DNA from: Caldicellulosiruptor kronotskyensis 2002
GTDB lineage: Bacteria > Bacillota > Thermoanaerobacteria > Caldicellulosiruptorales > Caldicellulosiruptoraceae
Direction of reading: 5' to 3'
Assembly: GCF_000166775.1 (NCBI RefSeq)
Contig: NC_014720.1
Coordinates: 2,350,501 to 2,414,500 of the forward strand
Length of the DNA stretch: 64,000 nt
In this document: piece by piece, positions 44,779 to 54,185 of the stretch
Layout: the number at the start of each line of letters is the position of its first letter
How positions within the stretch are numbered: the stretch's first letter is position 1
Notes under the pieces: generated by a model
Database searches by the model: none
What the model was told of the DNA's origin: nothing
The model's input: the letters and a program-made list of their open reading frames with translations, nothing else
Translations under genes and position numbers: made by a program

Positions 44779-45440
44779 ATATTTTGTTCCCTCTCTGCAT
44801 ATGACTTTTTTAGATAAATGGGAACAAGGTCAAAGTGCGAACAAATCTTGCCTTCTTGGGCAATTTCATAAGCTAAAACTCCAACATTTGATGCTTTTTG
44901 ATATTGCAAAAACTTAGGCGAAATTCTAAATTCAGAAAAATCATAAATATCCAAACCCTCACCAAGCAAAATGGGGTTATATTTTTTTGCAAGTTCTTTT
45001 GCTTCTTCAATATCAAGTATCGAAGTTGGATGGTATGTTTTGAGTTTGTCCTCCTCGAATCTGAAAATTCCAGTAAATACCTTTTGTGACTTTGCATCTA
45101 AAACGGGCATTAAAAAATCCGAACAAGCCCAGAAGTTATAGCAAAGAGCCATCAAAGTATCAACACCTATACATGGCTTTGAAGTAGCATAGCAAAAACC
45201 TTTTATTGTTGAAACACCTATTCTGAGCCCAGTAAAAGAACCAGGTCCTACCGATGCTGCAAATAGGTCAACATCTTCTATTTGAATTGATGCATTTTTT
45301 AATACCTGATCAATTAAATCGATTAACATCACAGAGTGAACAAGTTTTGTGTTAAGAACTATCTCAGAAATCACCTTGTAATCTGCCAGCAAAGCAGCGC
45401 TTGCAACCTTGCCAGACGTCTCAATCGCCAATATCTTCAT
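44775..45440 (-). CDS. tsaB: tRNA threonylcarbamoyladenosine biosynthesis protein TsaB
   Basis: This 221-residue ASKHA-fold protein is the partner that holds TsaD during t6A37 modification of ANN-decoding tRNAs. The N-terminus MKILAIETSGKVASAALL and the motif SVGPGSFTGLRIGVSTIKG define the family. It overlaps tsaE upstream by 20 bases and rimI downstream by four. TsaD itself is not in the window. Confidence 0.95.
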   Translation of the reverse strand: MKILAIETSGKVASAALLADYKVISEIVLNTKLVHSVMLIDLIDQVLKNASIQIEDVDLFAASVGPGSFTGLRIGVSTIKGFCYATSKPCIGVDTLMALCYNFWACSDFLMPVLDAKSQKVFTGIFRFEEDKLKTYHPTSILDIEEAKELAKKYNPILLGEGLDIYDFSEFRISPKFLQYQKASNVGVLAYEIAQEGKICSHFDLVPIYLKKSYAEREQNI

Positions 45441-45894
45441 CTTTTTCTATCACATCCTCAACATTTTTGTACTTTTCCCCAACACCTGTTATCAATATTT
45501 TTCGAATATCCTCATCTATCTTCTGAATCTCAACCTTTAAATATTCTTTGGGATGAAGCCTTTTTAACTTATCAGCCCATTCAATTATCACTATACCATC
45601 ACCATAAAAATACTCCTCATACCCTATATCCTCAAGCTCTGTCTCTTCAATTCTGTAAATGTCAAAATGATAAATTAAAATGCCATCTTTTCCTTCATAC
45701 ACATGAAATATAGTAAACGTTGGACTTGAAATATCTTCAATCCCAAAAGCCTTAGCAATTCCAGATGTTAGTGCAGTTTTTCCGCTACCAAGTTCTCCTT
45801 CTAAGGTAACAATTGCACCTTTGAAAAGATTTCTTCCAATGTTATATCCAATCGAAACTGTCTCATCATACGAATAAGACATTATCTCCTTCAT
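45421..45894 (-). CDS. tsaE: tRNA threonylcarbamoyladenosine biosynthesis ATPase TsaE
   Basis: A 157-residue P-loop ATPase with Walker A GELGSGKTAL. The segment SSPTFTIFHVYEG and the motif HFDIYRIEETELEDIGYEEY are typical of TsaE. It drives turnover of the TsaBD complex. First gene of the tsaE-tsaB-rimI set, 19 bases after the amidohydrolase stop. Confidence 0.95.
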   Translation of the reverse strand: MKEIMSYSYDETVSIGYNIGRNLFKGAIVTLEGELGSGKTALTSGIAKAFGIEDISSPTFTIFHVYEGKDGILIYHFDIYRIEETELEDIGYEEYFYGDGIVIIEWADKLKRLHPKEYLKVEIQKIDEDIRKILITGVGEKYKNVEDVIEKDEDIGD

Positions 45895-45913
45895 TTTTCA
45901 TAGTTTCCCCTTT

Positions 45914-47080
45914 TTATTTGCGATGATATACAACTTTGCCATCAATCAAGACATATTCAACCTCGGAAAATATATCAAAAGGATGACCTTTGTATATTAC
46001 AATATCAGCATCTTTGCCTTCCCTTATACTCCCAACTCTGTTATCAATTCCTAAAATCTTTGCAGGGTTTATAGTAATTGCTTTTAGAGCCTCTATCTCA
46101 TCCATTCCGCTCTTGCACGCAAGCGCGCTACATAAAACAAGATATTTTTGCGGAATGACAGGATGGTCAGTCATAATAGCAACAAGAATGCCTTCTTTAG
46201 AAAGTATTCCTGGATTTTTGAAATCAAGGTTTTTAAGCTCAACCTTTGACCTATCAGTAAGGTTTGGTCCAACAATACATGGAATATTTTCTTGTTTTAG
46301 CTCATCCACAATCAAATATCCGTCTGTGACATGGTCGAGAGTGAGATTCACATCAAATTCTCTGGCAATCCTTATTGCCGTGAATATGTCATCTGCTCTG
46401 TGAGCATGTGCTTTCAGCGGAATTTCTTTTGTTAAAACCTTTATAAGGCTTTCACTTTTCATATCAAACTCTGGCATATCTTTTTCCTCATCCTGCTGAG
46501 CCTCAAGCTTTTTATTTAAGTACTCTCTTGCCTTAAAAAGTGCCTCTCTTAAGATTGCAGCAGTTGCCATGCGTGTTTGAGGCATCTGGTGTTTTTCGTG
46601 ATAAACGCTTTTGGGATTTTCACCGAAAGCAACCTTCATTGCAGCAGGTTCTTTCACAACCATCTTGTCAATTCTCTTGCCAAAAGTTTTGATGACACAA
46701 AACTGCCCACCTATCACATTGGCACTTCCTGGCCCTGTTGCAACACATGTAACGCCACCTTCAATTGCTTCTTCAAAACTTCTGTCAAATGGATTTATAG
46801 CATCAATTGCTCTTAAGTGTGGCGTGACAGGGTCTGAGTCTTCGTTCCCATCAGCTCCTTCAAACCCGACAGAGTCTTCCCACATTCCTATGTGTGAGTG
46901 CGCATCTATAAACCCTGGAAAGACAAGCCTGCCTGTTGCATCTATTACATGAGCATCTTGACTATGTATATTCTCATCAATTAGTGCTATTTTCCCATCT
47001 TTTATCAAAATATCGCCTTTTTCAAGTATTCCTTTCTCATCCATTGTATAGATTTTTGCATTTTTTATTATGATGTCCAT
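45914..47080 (-). CDS. Amidohydrolase, unassigned substrate
   Basis: This 388-residue metallo-hydrolase has the amidohydrolase barrel. It shows the first metal motif HSHI in FIDAHSHIG, a second-site histidine in HAHRADD, another in LDHVTDGY, the catalytic aspartate in MTDHPV, and the C-terminal beta-sandwich strand GSIREGKDADIVIY. This is the imidazolonepropionase-like branch often found near unrelated genes in clostridia; the substrate is unknown. No signal peptide. AAAGGAGG lies upstream of the ATG. It may be the first gene of the unit running into tsaE. Confidence 0.88.
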   Translation of the reverse strand: MDIIIKNAKIYTMDEKGILEKGDILIKDGKIALIDENIHSQDAHVIDATGRLVFPGFIDAHSHIGMWEDSVGFEGADGNEDSDPVTPHLRAIDAINPFDRSFEEAIEGGVTCVATGPGSANVIGGQFCVIKTFGKRIDKMVVKEPAAMKVAFGENPKSVYHEKHQMPQTRMATAAILREALFKAREYLNKKLEAQQDEEKDMPEFDMKSESLIKVLTKEIPLKAHAHRADDIFTAIRIAREFDVNLTLDHVTDGYLIVDELKQENIPCIVGPNLTDRSKVELKNLDFKNPGILSKEGILVAIMTDHPVIPQKYLVLCSALACKSGMDEIEALKAITINPAKILGIDNRVGSIREGKDADIVIYKGHPFDIFSEVEYVLIDGKVVYHRK

Positions 47081-47115
47081 ATCCTTGATTTTCCTCCTTT
47101 AAATGTATTGCAAGA

Positions 47116-48555
47116 TTATTTGGTTGCATGCATAAGATATGTCATATCAAATTTGGGTTTTAGCGCTAAGTGCGCCTCAACAGGTTTCTGGTAAAGATAT
47201 ACTTTCCCATATTCTTTTGTCAAAACATAAACCTCTTCAAATCCACTTGATTTTATAAGATTTATATACTCAGATGTACTTTTTAGAGTTTTCACCTTTT
47301 CCATAAATTCTGGTCTTATGCCTAAATCAAAATCAAGTTTTAAGACCTCGCCAGAAAGTTTATCAAATGTAATTTCAAGTTTTCCATTCATTATGTAGGC
47401 ATTTCCTATATAGAGTTTATAACTTACAGTGTGTTGATTGTCATTTTCAAATATATAAGATTTAGCTACAACGTATTTGCCAACAAGCAGCTGCATAATC
47501 TGTTCTGCTTTGTCATTTAAAATCTTAGAGTCAACCTTTTTTATTTCACCAGATGATTTTAAATTAGCCATGGCTTTTAATATATTCCCGTACTTGTCAG
47601 CAGTTATACTTACAGTGCCAAAAAAACTTTTTTTAGTGTATGAGTATTCTCCACCTGAAGATACACTAAATTCAGAAGCAGAAAAAGAAATATGTCTTGC
47701 CTGAGAAGAAAGCAGATCTAAAATTTTTCCAAATTTCAGCTTTACGTAGTCAACCTTGGCTCTTTTTTGAGCATAATCAACATAGCTATTGTAATACCGA
47801 ATGCTTAAAGTGTTTGTAGGTAGATTAATTTGTGGATACACCTTACCATCGACAAAGTCATAGTAGACATCCTTTAATCCAAGTATATTGTTCATTGTTG
47901 TATATTTTAAAAAAGAATCACTACTCAAAACAGGTACAACCTTTATGCTACTCAAAATTTTGCTCTCTTCATTTCCTTTTTTGGCTGCACTTTTGAAGTT
48001 AATATCTATATACCAGTTTATATTAAATTCTAAAAGTTCACCATTATCTCTGTTAAGTACAACTGTTGCCCAGTTTCCTAAAACCTTTTTGTCTCCTTCG
48101 TATCGATTAAAAACACAAACATAAGCGTTTGGCATTGACGCTACTTCAATCTCAACATTCCCTTTTGTATACGGCGCAAATTTATACAAAAGCTTGAAAG
48201 CTTTTGCTTTTACATCACTTATCGAAAATCTGTTAACTGTATCTGAGGGAGTCAATTTCTTAAAAAAAACTATTGACTGGTCTTCTTTCATATATATTTC
48301 ATATTTTGATTTTGTGTCTTCAAAAAGATATTTGAACATAAAGGTATCATCCGGTAACTTTTCAATGATAATGTTGTCCTCAACAAGCTTTGCATTTTTC
48401 AGTTCAAACATATTTTTTATATAGGTTATGTTGTCATTTTGGGATGGTGTATTTTTGACCGTAAAATTTCTGATTAAAAGGATTATAAACAAAATTCCAA
48501 ATACAAACGCTGCAATGCTTATTCCAAGTCTTTTTGTATAGATCTTAATTTTCAT
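47116..48555 (-). CDS. Membrane-anchored protein, possible YcdB/YcdC-type repeats
   Basis: This 479-residue protein has an N-terminal signal anchor (LGISIAAFVFGILFIILLI). The extracytoplasmic part has at least two similar units, around VKAKAFKLLYKFAPYTKGNVEIEV and LNDKAEQIMQLLVGKYVVAKSYIFEN. Each is followed by LDRDNGELLEFNINW-like or FDKLSGEVLKLDFDLG strands. That layout resembles YcdB/YcdC and PepSY-type inhibitory repeats, an assignment I hold loosely. The neighbouring genes do not suggest a role. Confidence 0.65.
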   Translation of the reverse strand: MKIKIYTKRLGISIAAFVFGILFIILLIRNFTVKNTPSQNDNITYIKNMFELKNAKLVEDNIIIEKLPDDTFMFKYLFEDTKSKYEIYMKEDQSIVFFKKLTPSDTVNRFSISDVKAKAFKLLYKFAPYTKGNVEIEVASMPNAYVCVFNRYEGDKKVLGNWATVVLNRDNGELLEFNINWYIDINFKSAAKKGNEESKILSSIKVVPVLSSDSFLKYTTMNNILGLKDVYYDFVDGKVYPQINLPTNTLSIRYYNSYVDYAQKRAKVDYVKLKFGKILDLLSSQARHISFSASEFSVSSGGEYSYTKKSFFGTVSITADKYGNILKAMANLKSSGEIKKVDSKILNDKAEQIMQLLVGKYVVAKSYIFENDNQHTVSYKLYIGNAYIMNGKLEITFDKLSGEVLKLDFDLGIRPEFMEKVKTLKSTSEYINLIKSSGFEEVYVLTKEYGKVYLYQKPVEAHLALKPKFDMTYLMHATK

Positions 48556-48616
48556 AACAATCGGTTTTTTAAAACCTTCCCTCGCTTTTTCAAAGCAGAT
48601 TGTTACTTTAATTGTA

Positions 48617-49387
48617 TCATTTTGTTATTTCACCTTCAATATACGCAAAGGCATTGTGGTTGTGAATACTCTCAATTGACTCAACAAAAACCTTATACCA
48701 CTTTATTCTATTGTCTTCCTTTATTTTCAAAACAACCTCTCTCAAAAGATCTTCAACAAAGCGAGGGTTCTGGTAAGCTCTCTCTGTTACCCATTTTTCG
48801 TCAGGTCTTTTTAAAATAGAATAAAGAGGGCATGACGCAGAAGCTTCTGCAATCTCAACAAGTTCCTCAATCCACATAAATTTTTTCATCCTCACTTCTA
48901 TCGTCACATAAGCTCTCTGGTTGTGAGCTCCATACTCCGAAATTTCTTTTGAGCATGGACACAGAGTGTGAACAGGAACAATCACACCCACTTTAAGGTC
49001 AAATTTCTGGTCTTTTTCAGCTTCAAAATAACAGTCAACTTTAAGTGGAGAAAGCGTTGCTGTCACAGGTGTTCTTTTGTTGATAAAGTAGGGAAAATCA
49101 AACCTTATATAGGCTTTTTCTGAATTCAGCTTCTCTTTTATTCTATCCAAAAGCTTTTCTATCTCCTTAGGTCCCACAACTTTCAGCTCATCTATCGCTT
49201 CAATGAACCTGGACATGTGCGTGCCTCTGATATCACCTTTTAGCTCTGCTGCAGCGATGATTTTTGCAATTGTTGTCTGAGTTTTGTTTTCTCTATCCAT
49301 TACAACAATTGGCCAGTTTAAATCCTTTATTCCAACTTTTTGAATACTGATACCACGAAGGTCTTTCTGGCTCTGAACATCAATCAT
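48617..49387 (-). CDS. folE2: GTP cyclohydrolase FolE2 (type IB)
   Basis: This 256-residue enzyme opens GTP to 7,8-dihydroneopterin triphosphate, the first step shared by folate and queuosine pathways. It belongs to the zinc-independent FolE2 class rather than FolE1. The motif THMSRFIEAIDEL and the active-site cysteine segment HTLCPCSKEISEYGAHNQRAYV support this, as does ASCPLYSILKRPDEKWVTE. The start codon overlaps the queD stop (ATGA), so the two are translationally coupled and FolE2 probably feeds QueD. Confidence 0.95.
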   Translation of the reverse strand: MIDVQSQKDLRGISIQKVGIKDLNWPIVVMDRENKTQTTIAKIIAAAELKGDIRGTHMSRFIEAIDELKVVGPKEIEKLLDRIKEKLNSEKAYIRFDFPYFINKRTPVTATLSPLKVDCYFEAEKDQKFDLKVGVIVPVHTLCPCSKEISEYGAHNQRAYVTIEVRMKKFMWIEELVEIAEASASCPLYSILKRPDEKWVTERAYQNPRFVEDLLREVVLKIKEDNRIKWYKVFVESIESIHNHNAFAYIEGEITK

Positions 49388-49746
49388 TCATCTTCACCCC
49401 TGTATATGACGCTACTGTCCTCTGTCTCCCACACTTCAATTTCATAAAGCTTGACGCCTTGTTCTTCTATTTTTTTGCTCAGTTTTTCCCATATCCACTT
49501 TGCAATGTTCTCAGCAGTAGGATTTTCAATAATGTCATTTATATACGCATGGTCTAAGATGTCAATCACTTCATCCTGTACAATCTTCTTTAAAAGCATA
49601 AAGTCTATCACCATGTCTTGGTTATCGGGTTTTCCTTCTACTGTGACAGCAAGCTTGTATGTGTGCCCGTGAAGGTTTTCACATTTTCCATTGTACTTTG
49701 TAAGATTATGCGCTGCATCAAATTTGAAAATTTTTTTAAGAAGCAT
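49384..49746 (-). CDS. queD: 6-carboxytetrahydropterin synthase QueD
   Basis: This 120-residue T-fold enzyme turns dihydroneopterin triphosphate into 6-carboxytetrahydropterin for queuosine. The zinc histidines are in DAAHNL and LHGHTYK and the catalytic cysteine is in NGKCENLHGH. The frame opens upstream at 49803, but GGGAGGAT is placed for the ATG at 49746, giving the standard MLLKKIFKFDAAHNL. QueE and QueC are not adjacent. No preQ1 riboswitch could be recognised upstream. Confidence 0.93.
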   Translation of the reverse strand: MLLKKIFKFDAAHNLTKYNGKCENLHGHTYKLAVTVEGKPDNQDMVIDFMLLKKIVQDEVIDILDHAYINDIIENPTAENIAKWIWEKLSKKIEEQGVKLYEIEVWETEDSSVIYRGEDE

Positions 49747-49786
49747 GATTAAATCCTCCCTTTTATGAAAGCTAACGAAAAAATTT

Positions 49787-49823
49787 AAGAGGCTGTTCTT
49801 CAAGACCCAAAATACAGCCTCTT
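49787..49823 (-). terminator. Terminator downstream of the decayed PIN gene
   Basis: AAGAGGCTGT (49787-49796) pairs with ACAGCCTCTT (49814-49823); on the minus strand the stem is followed by AAATTTTTT. It separates the toxin remnant from queD. Confidence 0.75.
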
Positions 49824-49832
49824 TTAAAGTTC

Positions 49833-50250
49833 TTAAGCAGAAAAGATGTGAATGAACTCTTTTGGAGTATTTATTTTTATATCAACACTTTGTATGCCTT
49901 CATCACGGGTAACAAAATAATCCGCATGTACTCTCTTTGAACAAAATATTTGCAGGGCATCTTCCAAGTCTTTATACCCGCTCTTTAATGTCTTTAATGA
50001 TTTTATTATATCACTTTTTAAAACACTCACAATATCAATTTTTTTAAACATTATGAGTAATAATTTTCCAATTTTCTCCTCTTTAATATCTTCTTAGCAA
50101 TGTAGAATATATCAGTAACACTGTTTGAAGTTATATATGCTTTTATATCTTCTCTCAATGCTATAATCTCAAACATTTTCTCTGCAGCATACTTAAATGA
50201 CTCTCTTCCAAGTATCCAATCTAACACCACATTAGTTCAATTACAACCTT
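49833..50250 (-). pseudogene. Decayed PIN-domain (VapC-like) toxin
   Basis: Two pieces of one PIN protein lie in different frames. The upstream piece reads TNVVLDWILGRESFKYAAEK and continues through ITSNSVTDIFYIAKKILKRR to a stop at NYYS. The downstream piece, 72 codons from 50051, reads FKKIDIVSVLKSDIIKSLKT, then DLEDALQIF and YFVTRDEG with the acidic active-site residues. A one-base deletion also spoils the first PIN aspartate (expected I-D-T-N, GTA ATT GA ACT AAT), and no start codon remains. At least two frameshifts make the toxin non-functional. Confidence 0.7.
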
Positions 50251-50493
50251 TGTCTTTTCCTAAAATTCTCTCCTCTCTTATCGAGTCTGCATCCATATTA
50301 AGTTCCTTTGCAATTCCTGCTAACTCCTTGATTACATTGAGAATTTCCTCTTGAGATTTTTTCTTTTTTCTTCTTTTCTTGATTGGAATAATTTTTGCAA
50401 TTTTTTGACCATTTTTTCTAAAATAATTTCTTATTCTATTATTTTTATATATTTATCTACATCAGGAATTATCTTATCCGCATCTATTATCAT
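50237..50493 (-). pseudogene. Decayed Phd/YefM-like antitoxin
   Basis: ATG at 50493, with GGGGTGA upstream, opens MIIDADKIIPDVDKYIKIIE and then hits a TAA. After a one-base slip in an A-run the frame continues as NGQKIAKIIPIKKRRKKKK and on through VIKELAGIAKELNMDADSI to REERILGKDKGCN and TGA at 50237-50239. The KNGQKIAKIIPI strand is the Phd-type antitoxin core and the ERILGK-like tail is common in antitoxins paired with PIN toxins. One internal stop plus one frameshift. It sits directly before the PIN remnant. Confidence 0.65.
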
Positions 50494-50552
50494 CACAAAT
50501 CACCCCATATATATCAATTACTTTCAAAATTTATTATTCCAAATTCTTTATA

Positions 50553-53500
50553 CTATTTTCTCACAGCCTGAACTGACACTGAATTTCCAGCCAAGTCCTT
50601 GACATTCGGTGATATATTCACAATGCTTCCTGCTGGAAGCGGGTTTGTGAATGTGATTTCAACAACTCTGTTGTCAGAAGACTTTACAAAGTTTACAATG
50701 CTGCCGCCTGCAACGCATGAGAAGTTTTGAGCAATTAGTGTTGAAGCATCCATAGGTTCAGAAAATATGAGTTTGACTTTTCTTGTATCAGTCGAAGAAA
50801 ACTCTGCTGTGACATCAGGTGAAGTCCTTTCTGTCACATGCTCAACAGTTTGAGCTTTCAAGACAATAGAAGGATTTCCATTGTTATCTACTATTAAATC
50901 TGGTCTTTTTATCTCCAAGCTTACCTTGCTATCCACAATCCCCGGCTTTTTGACTTTCACATAAACTATACCGTTTTGGATGTAAGCTGTGTAGTCAACA
51001 TCAGGAATTAAAGTAGTACCTCCAACCTTTAGCTCAATTCCTGCAGCCAAAACTGTATTATTTATACCTGGCAAGGCAAAAACTGGTTCATCAAATGTAA
51101 TAGCTATTGTGTCTGATTGATTTCCACTTCCAACAGAAACCCCTGTCTGCTGTGGAGAAATTTTGTCTTTGAGTAATATCGACGGATAAAAGTTAATATC
51201 AAGTGTTGGCGGAATTACAAGGCTCTGTTCAAACTGGTCTTTTATATTCGAATTTACTGTAAATATTTTCAGCTGTTCAGCATCTTGACCGGAATCATTT
51301 GTATCAGCCATAGCGCTTGAGGTCAAAGAAATTGATGTTTTTAAAGTAATGGTCTTTTTATCTTGAGAAATTGTATAACTTACAATTCCAAGGCTAACCA
51401 CTTTATCGTTGTCAGGATTTCCATTTAAACTTGAAGTCGAATATGCGTTTCTGAACATTATCGCTGCAGGGTCAAACGATGCAAAGATGTATCCATTCAA
51501 AGCCTTAAGCTCAATTGTGTTTTTATCAATAGCAACAATTTCTATGTCTTGCGCAGATATTCCTCTAAAGTTTGCCGACACAGAAACCGGCATTGCAATT
51601 GTAGCATTTGCTATAAAGTTGTCTGCTTTGTCAGTGAGGGTAGGAGCTGCCAATTTGTCAACTACAGCTCCAGATTGACTCCATCTGCCAGGCGTTGAAT
51701 CGTCTGCCCCTGGAATTAAAAGGGTGATTCTGTCGCCGTTTGGTGAGATATAATCAATTTTTGCTCCTTTTACGCTCGAAAGTGGAATTGTTGCACTTGA
51801 TGCCCCTACAAAATAACTGCTCAAATTTTTTAATTTTTCAACATCCATAGGTTCTGAGAAAAATATGTCTATTTTGTCTACATCCGAAGAAGAATCATAC
51901 TTGGCAATTGCAGCAGTTATGGTTGGTGCAAGTGTGTCTTTTGCATCTATTGCATATGTGCTGCTGTCCATAACATTTTCTCTTACAGATGTATCACAGA
52001 TGCCTGAAATCTTCAAAGTATATCTTCCACCATTTATTGCTGCAAGTGTCGAAAACTCAACAGCAAATGTTGAATTATCTTCCTCCTTAAGCGGTTTTAC
52101 GCTTTTTGCATAAGCTTCCACTATTTGTGTGCCATCTCCTGAAAGAAGGGAAAAGCTTTGAACCTTATCAGTAGCATTTACGTTTTCAGTAAATGTTACT
52201 TTTATAATATTCCCATCCAAGACTTCGATACTTTTGACTGACGGTTTTGTAGTATCATCCTGAGCTTTGGATGTTACTGATACCCAATCTGATACCTTGT
52301 TGCCAAGAAGGTCTTCAACGTATCGGAACCTCACTTCAAATGAAACAAGTGCCCTGCTATCAAGCTTCAATTGTGGATTTAACTGAATGTCAATTGTTTT
52401 TTCATCTGAAAGAAGTGTTATTTTTGCGCCAATTGCATGGTTAGTACTGTCCTGTGCTTGATAAACCTCATACTCACCTGTTGGAATCAAACCATCTAAG
52501 CTTCTTATCTCTTCATCAAATACAAGCCTTATTTGATTATTTGAAACAAGTTCTAAGGACACAAGCTTTGGTGGATTTTTTTCAAGCACTGTTGTAAATG
52601 TTGCTCTAAAGTCAGGAGCTTTATATCCTGCAAAGTCTTTCGCTTCTGTTATTTCAATTATGTGATTCCCATCAGCAAGAGGATATAAAAGTTCAATATC
52701 AATAGCATTCTCTTGATGTTTTGGTGTAACTTTTGCATACACATAATTTGAGTCAATTCTGATATTTGCTCCAACCGAAGATAAATCACATACCTTGTAA
52801 GCATTTGCAGAATCAATATTCATAGGCTCAGTGAAGATAACTTTAAACTTTTTGCTGTTAATGAGCCTAAAATCCACAACCTTTGGCTGGGTTGCATCAA
52901 TAACTGTTAACTCTTTTGTTGTGCTTAAGCTCTGGCCTGTTTCTGAAAGAAGGTTTGAAATCTCAACCATCAATTTGTCAGTTTGATTTAATTTGTTTTG
53001 GAAGATTATACTCACAGTTTTAAAATCTATTGAAATGATCTTTTTTACATCTGTAACTTCTTTGCCATTGACATAGATTTTTATTGGCAGGTTATCCTGC
53101 TGGCTTTTTGAAATGGCCTTTGTAAACTTCAAATTCACTTTCTTTAAACTCTCTATTTTGATATCCTCTGCAAGTGAAAAAGGTATTGTCTTTGCCACAA
53201 ACTTTAAAGTTGTAGCTTGCCCTTTGTAAAAAAGCGTGTACTCTTTCCCCTCTTGCTGCAAAGATGTTTTTATCTCAACAACCCTTTTGCTTGAGTCTGC
53301 AAACTTTGCATCCAAAACATAAAGTCCTCCATCAAACGAAAAGTCAGATTTAACAATTGAAGAAAGCTCCTTATCAAATGTCACCTTTAAAGTTTGCATA
53401 TCAATTATTTCAAGCCCGACAGGTTTTGCAGCTTTCAGACTTTCATTCAAAAACGCATTGTAAAGTATAGCTGCCGTCTGCCCTCTTGTGACAAGCTTTC

Positions 53501-54026
53501 CTATCTCAATCTCGGATTCTATCCCATAAAAAATGTTCATCGAATATGCTTTTTGGATATAATTTAGTGGCCACTTGCCTTTGAGTTCTCCCTCCTTCAC
53601 ACCAAGTGCCCTTACAACTATGGCAGTTAACTCCTCAACTTTTAAGTATTGCTCTGGCTTGAAAGTACCATCTGTATACCCTGAAATCAATCCTATTGCT
53701 TTTGCAGCTTCTATGTAGCCAAGTCCCCAGTAATTTGTCTTAACATCTTTAAAAGAAGACTTTTTCTGATTTGCATAAAAATCAGCTAAAGGCTTTTTGC
53801 CAAGCAGCATGATAATCATTTTGGAAATCTCTGAACGTTTGAGAGGTTTGTCAAGATTCAAATTTCCTTTTGTGTCACCTGTCATTATTCCTTTTTCCTT
53901 TAAAACCTGTGCTGCTTGCTGATAGTATGAAAGGTTTTGAGAAAATGAAGTATTTACCAAAAAGCTTAATAATAAACTCAGTAAGCTCAAAAAGGCAAAA
54001 AGTTTCTTACCCCAACTTTTATTCAT
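50553..54026 (-). CDS. S-layer-homology surface protein with Ig-like repeats
   Basis: This exported 1157-residue protein has a signal peptide (~1-29). Three SLH domains at about 30-200 anchor it to cell-wall polymers: QVLKEKGIMTGDTKGNLNLD, VKTNYWGLGYIEAAKAIGLI and YIQKAYSMNIFYGIESEIEI. From ~200 onward there is a series of Ig-like (SbsA/Big_5-like) modules whose first strand repeats as KFKVIFTEPMN, IRLVFDEEI, IKVTFTENVN, IDIFFSEPMD and VKLIFSEPMD. It probably forms or binds the S-layer. AAAGGAGAG precedes the ATG. A terminator separates it from the sigma factor operon upstream. Confidence 0.93.
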   Translation of the reverse strand: MNKSWGKKLFAFLSLLSLLLSFLVNTSFSQNLSYYQQAAQVLKEKGIMTGDTKGNLNLDKPLKRSEISKMIIMLLGKKPLADFYANQKKSSFKDVKTNYWGLGYIEAAKAIGLISGYTDGTFKPEQYLKVEELTAIVVRALGVKEGELKGKWPLNYIQKAYSMNIFYGIESEIEIGKLVTRGQTAAILYNAFLNESLKAAKPVGLEIIDMQTLKVTFDKELSSIVKSDFSFDGGLYVLDAKFADSSKRVVEIKTSLQQEGKEYTLFYKGQATTLKFVAKTIPFSLAEDIKIESLKKVNLKFTKAISKSQQDNLPIKIYVNGKEVTDVKKIISIDFKTVSIIFQNKLNQTDKLMVEISNLLSETGQSLSTTKELTVIDATQPKVVDFRLINSKKFKVIFTEPMNIDSANAYKVCDLSSVGANIRIDSNYVYAKVTPKHQENAIDIELLYPLADGNHIIEITEAKDFAGYKAPDFRATFTTVLEKNPPKLVSLELVSNNQIRLVFDEEIRSLDGLIPTGEYEVYQAQDSTNHAIGAKITLLSDEKTIDIQLNPQLKLDSRALVSFEVRFRYVEDLLGNKVSDWVSVTSKAQDDTTKPSVKSIEVLDGNIIKVTFTENVNATDKVQSFSLLSGDGTQIVEAYAKSVKPLKEEDNSTFAVEFSTLAAINGGRYTLKISGICDTSVRENVMDSSTYAIDAKDTLAPTITAAIAKYDSSSDVDKIDIFFSEPMDVEKLKNLSSYFVGASSATIPLSSVKGAKIDYISPNGDRITLLIPGADDSTPGRWSQSGAVVDKLAAPTLTDKADNFIANATIAMPVSVSANFRGISAQDIEIVAIDKNTIELKALNGYIFASFDPAAIMFRNAYSTSSLNGNPDNDKVVSLGIVSYTISQDKKTITLKTSISLTSSAMADTNDSGQDAEQLKIFTVNSNIKDQFEQSLVIPPTLDINFYPSILLKDKISPQQTGVSVGSGNQSDTIAITFDEPVFALPGINNTVLAAGIELKVGGTTLIPDVDYTAYIQNGIVYVKVKKPGIVDSKVSLEIKRPDLIVDNNGNPSIVLKAQTVEHVTERTSPDVTAEFSSTDTRKVKLIFSEPMDASTLIAQNFSCVAGGSIVNFVKSSDNRVVEITFTNPLPAGSIVNISPNVKDLAGNSVSVQAVRK

Positions 54027-54127
54027 TGCTATTCTCTCCTTTGATCAATATTTGCATTTCTTCACAGCATTTATATAAGGTATTATATCATGTTTTTTGG
54101 AAAATGTTTAGAAAAAGGATGATAAAA

Positions 54128-54175
54128 AAGACTGCCGCGCAGAAAAAATTGGTTTTTGCCTACAACGGCAGTCTT
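54128..54175 (-). terminator. Strong terminator after the sigma-factor operon
   Basis: AAGACTGCCG (54128-54137) pairs with CGGCAGTCTT (54166-54175), followed on the minus strand by TTTTTTATC. It insulates the SLH gene from the operon. Confidence 0.88.
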
Positions 54176-54185
54176 GTATGTTTGC

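Noticed and set aside
49747-49832. preQ1 riboswitch before queD
   Set aside because: The only structure is a simple hairpin with a T-run, better explained as the terminator of the upstream minus-strand unit.
50351-50602. 83-codon plus-strand frame
   Set aside because: It is antisense to the antitoxin remnant and to the SLH gene end, with AT-rich low-complexity sequence and no start signal.
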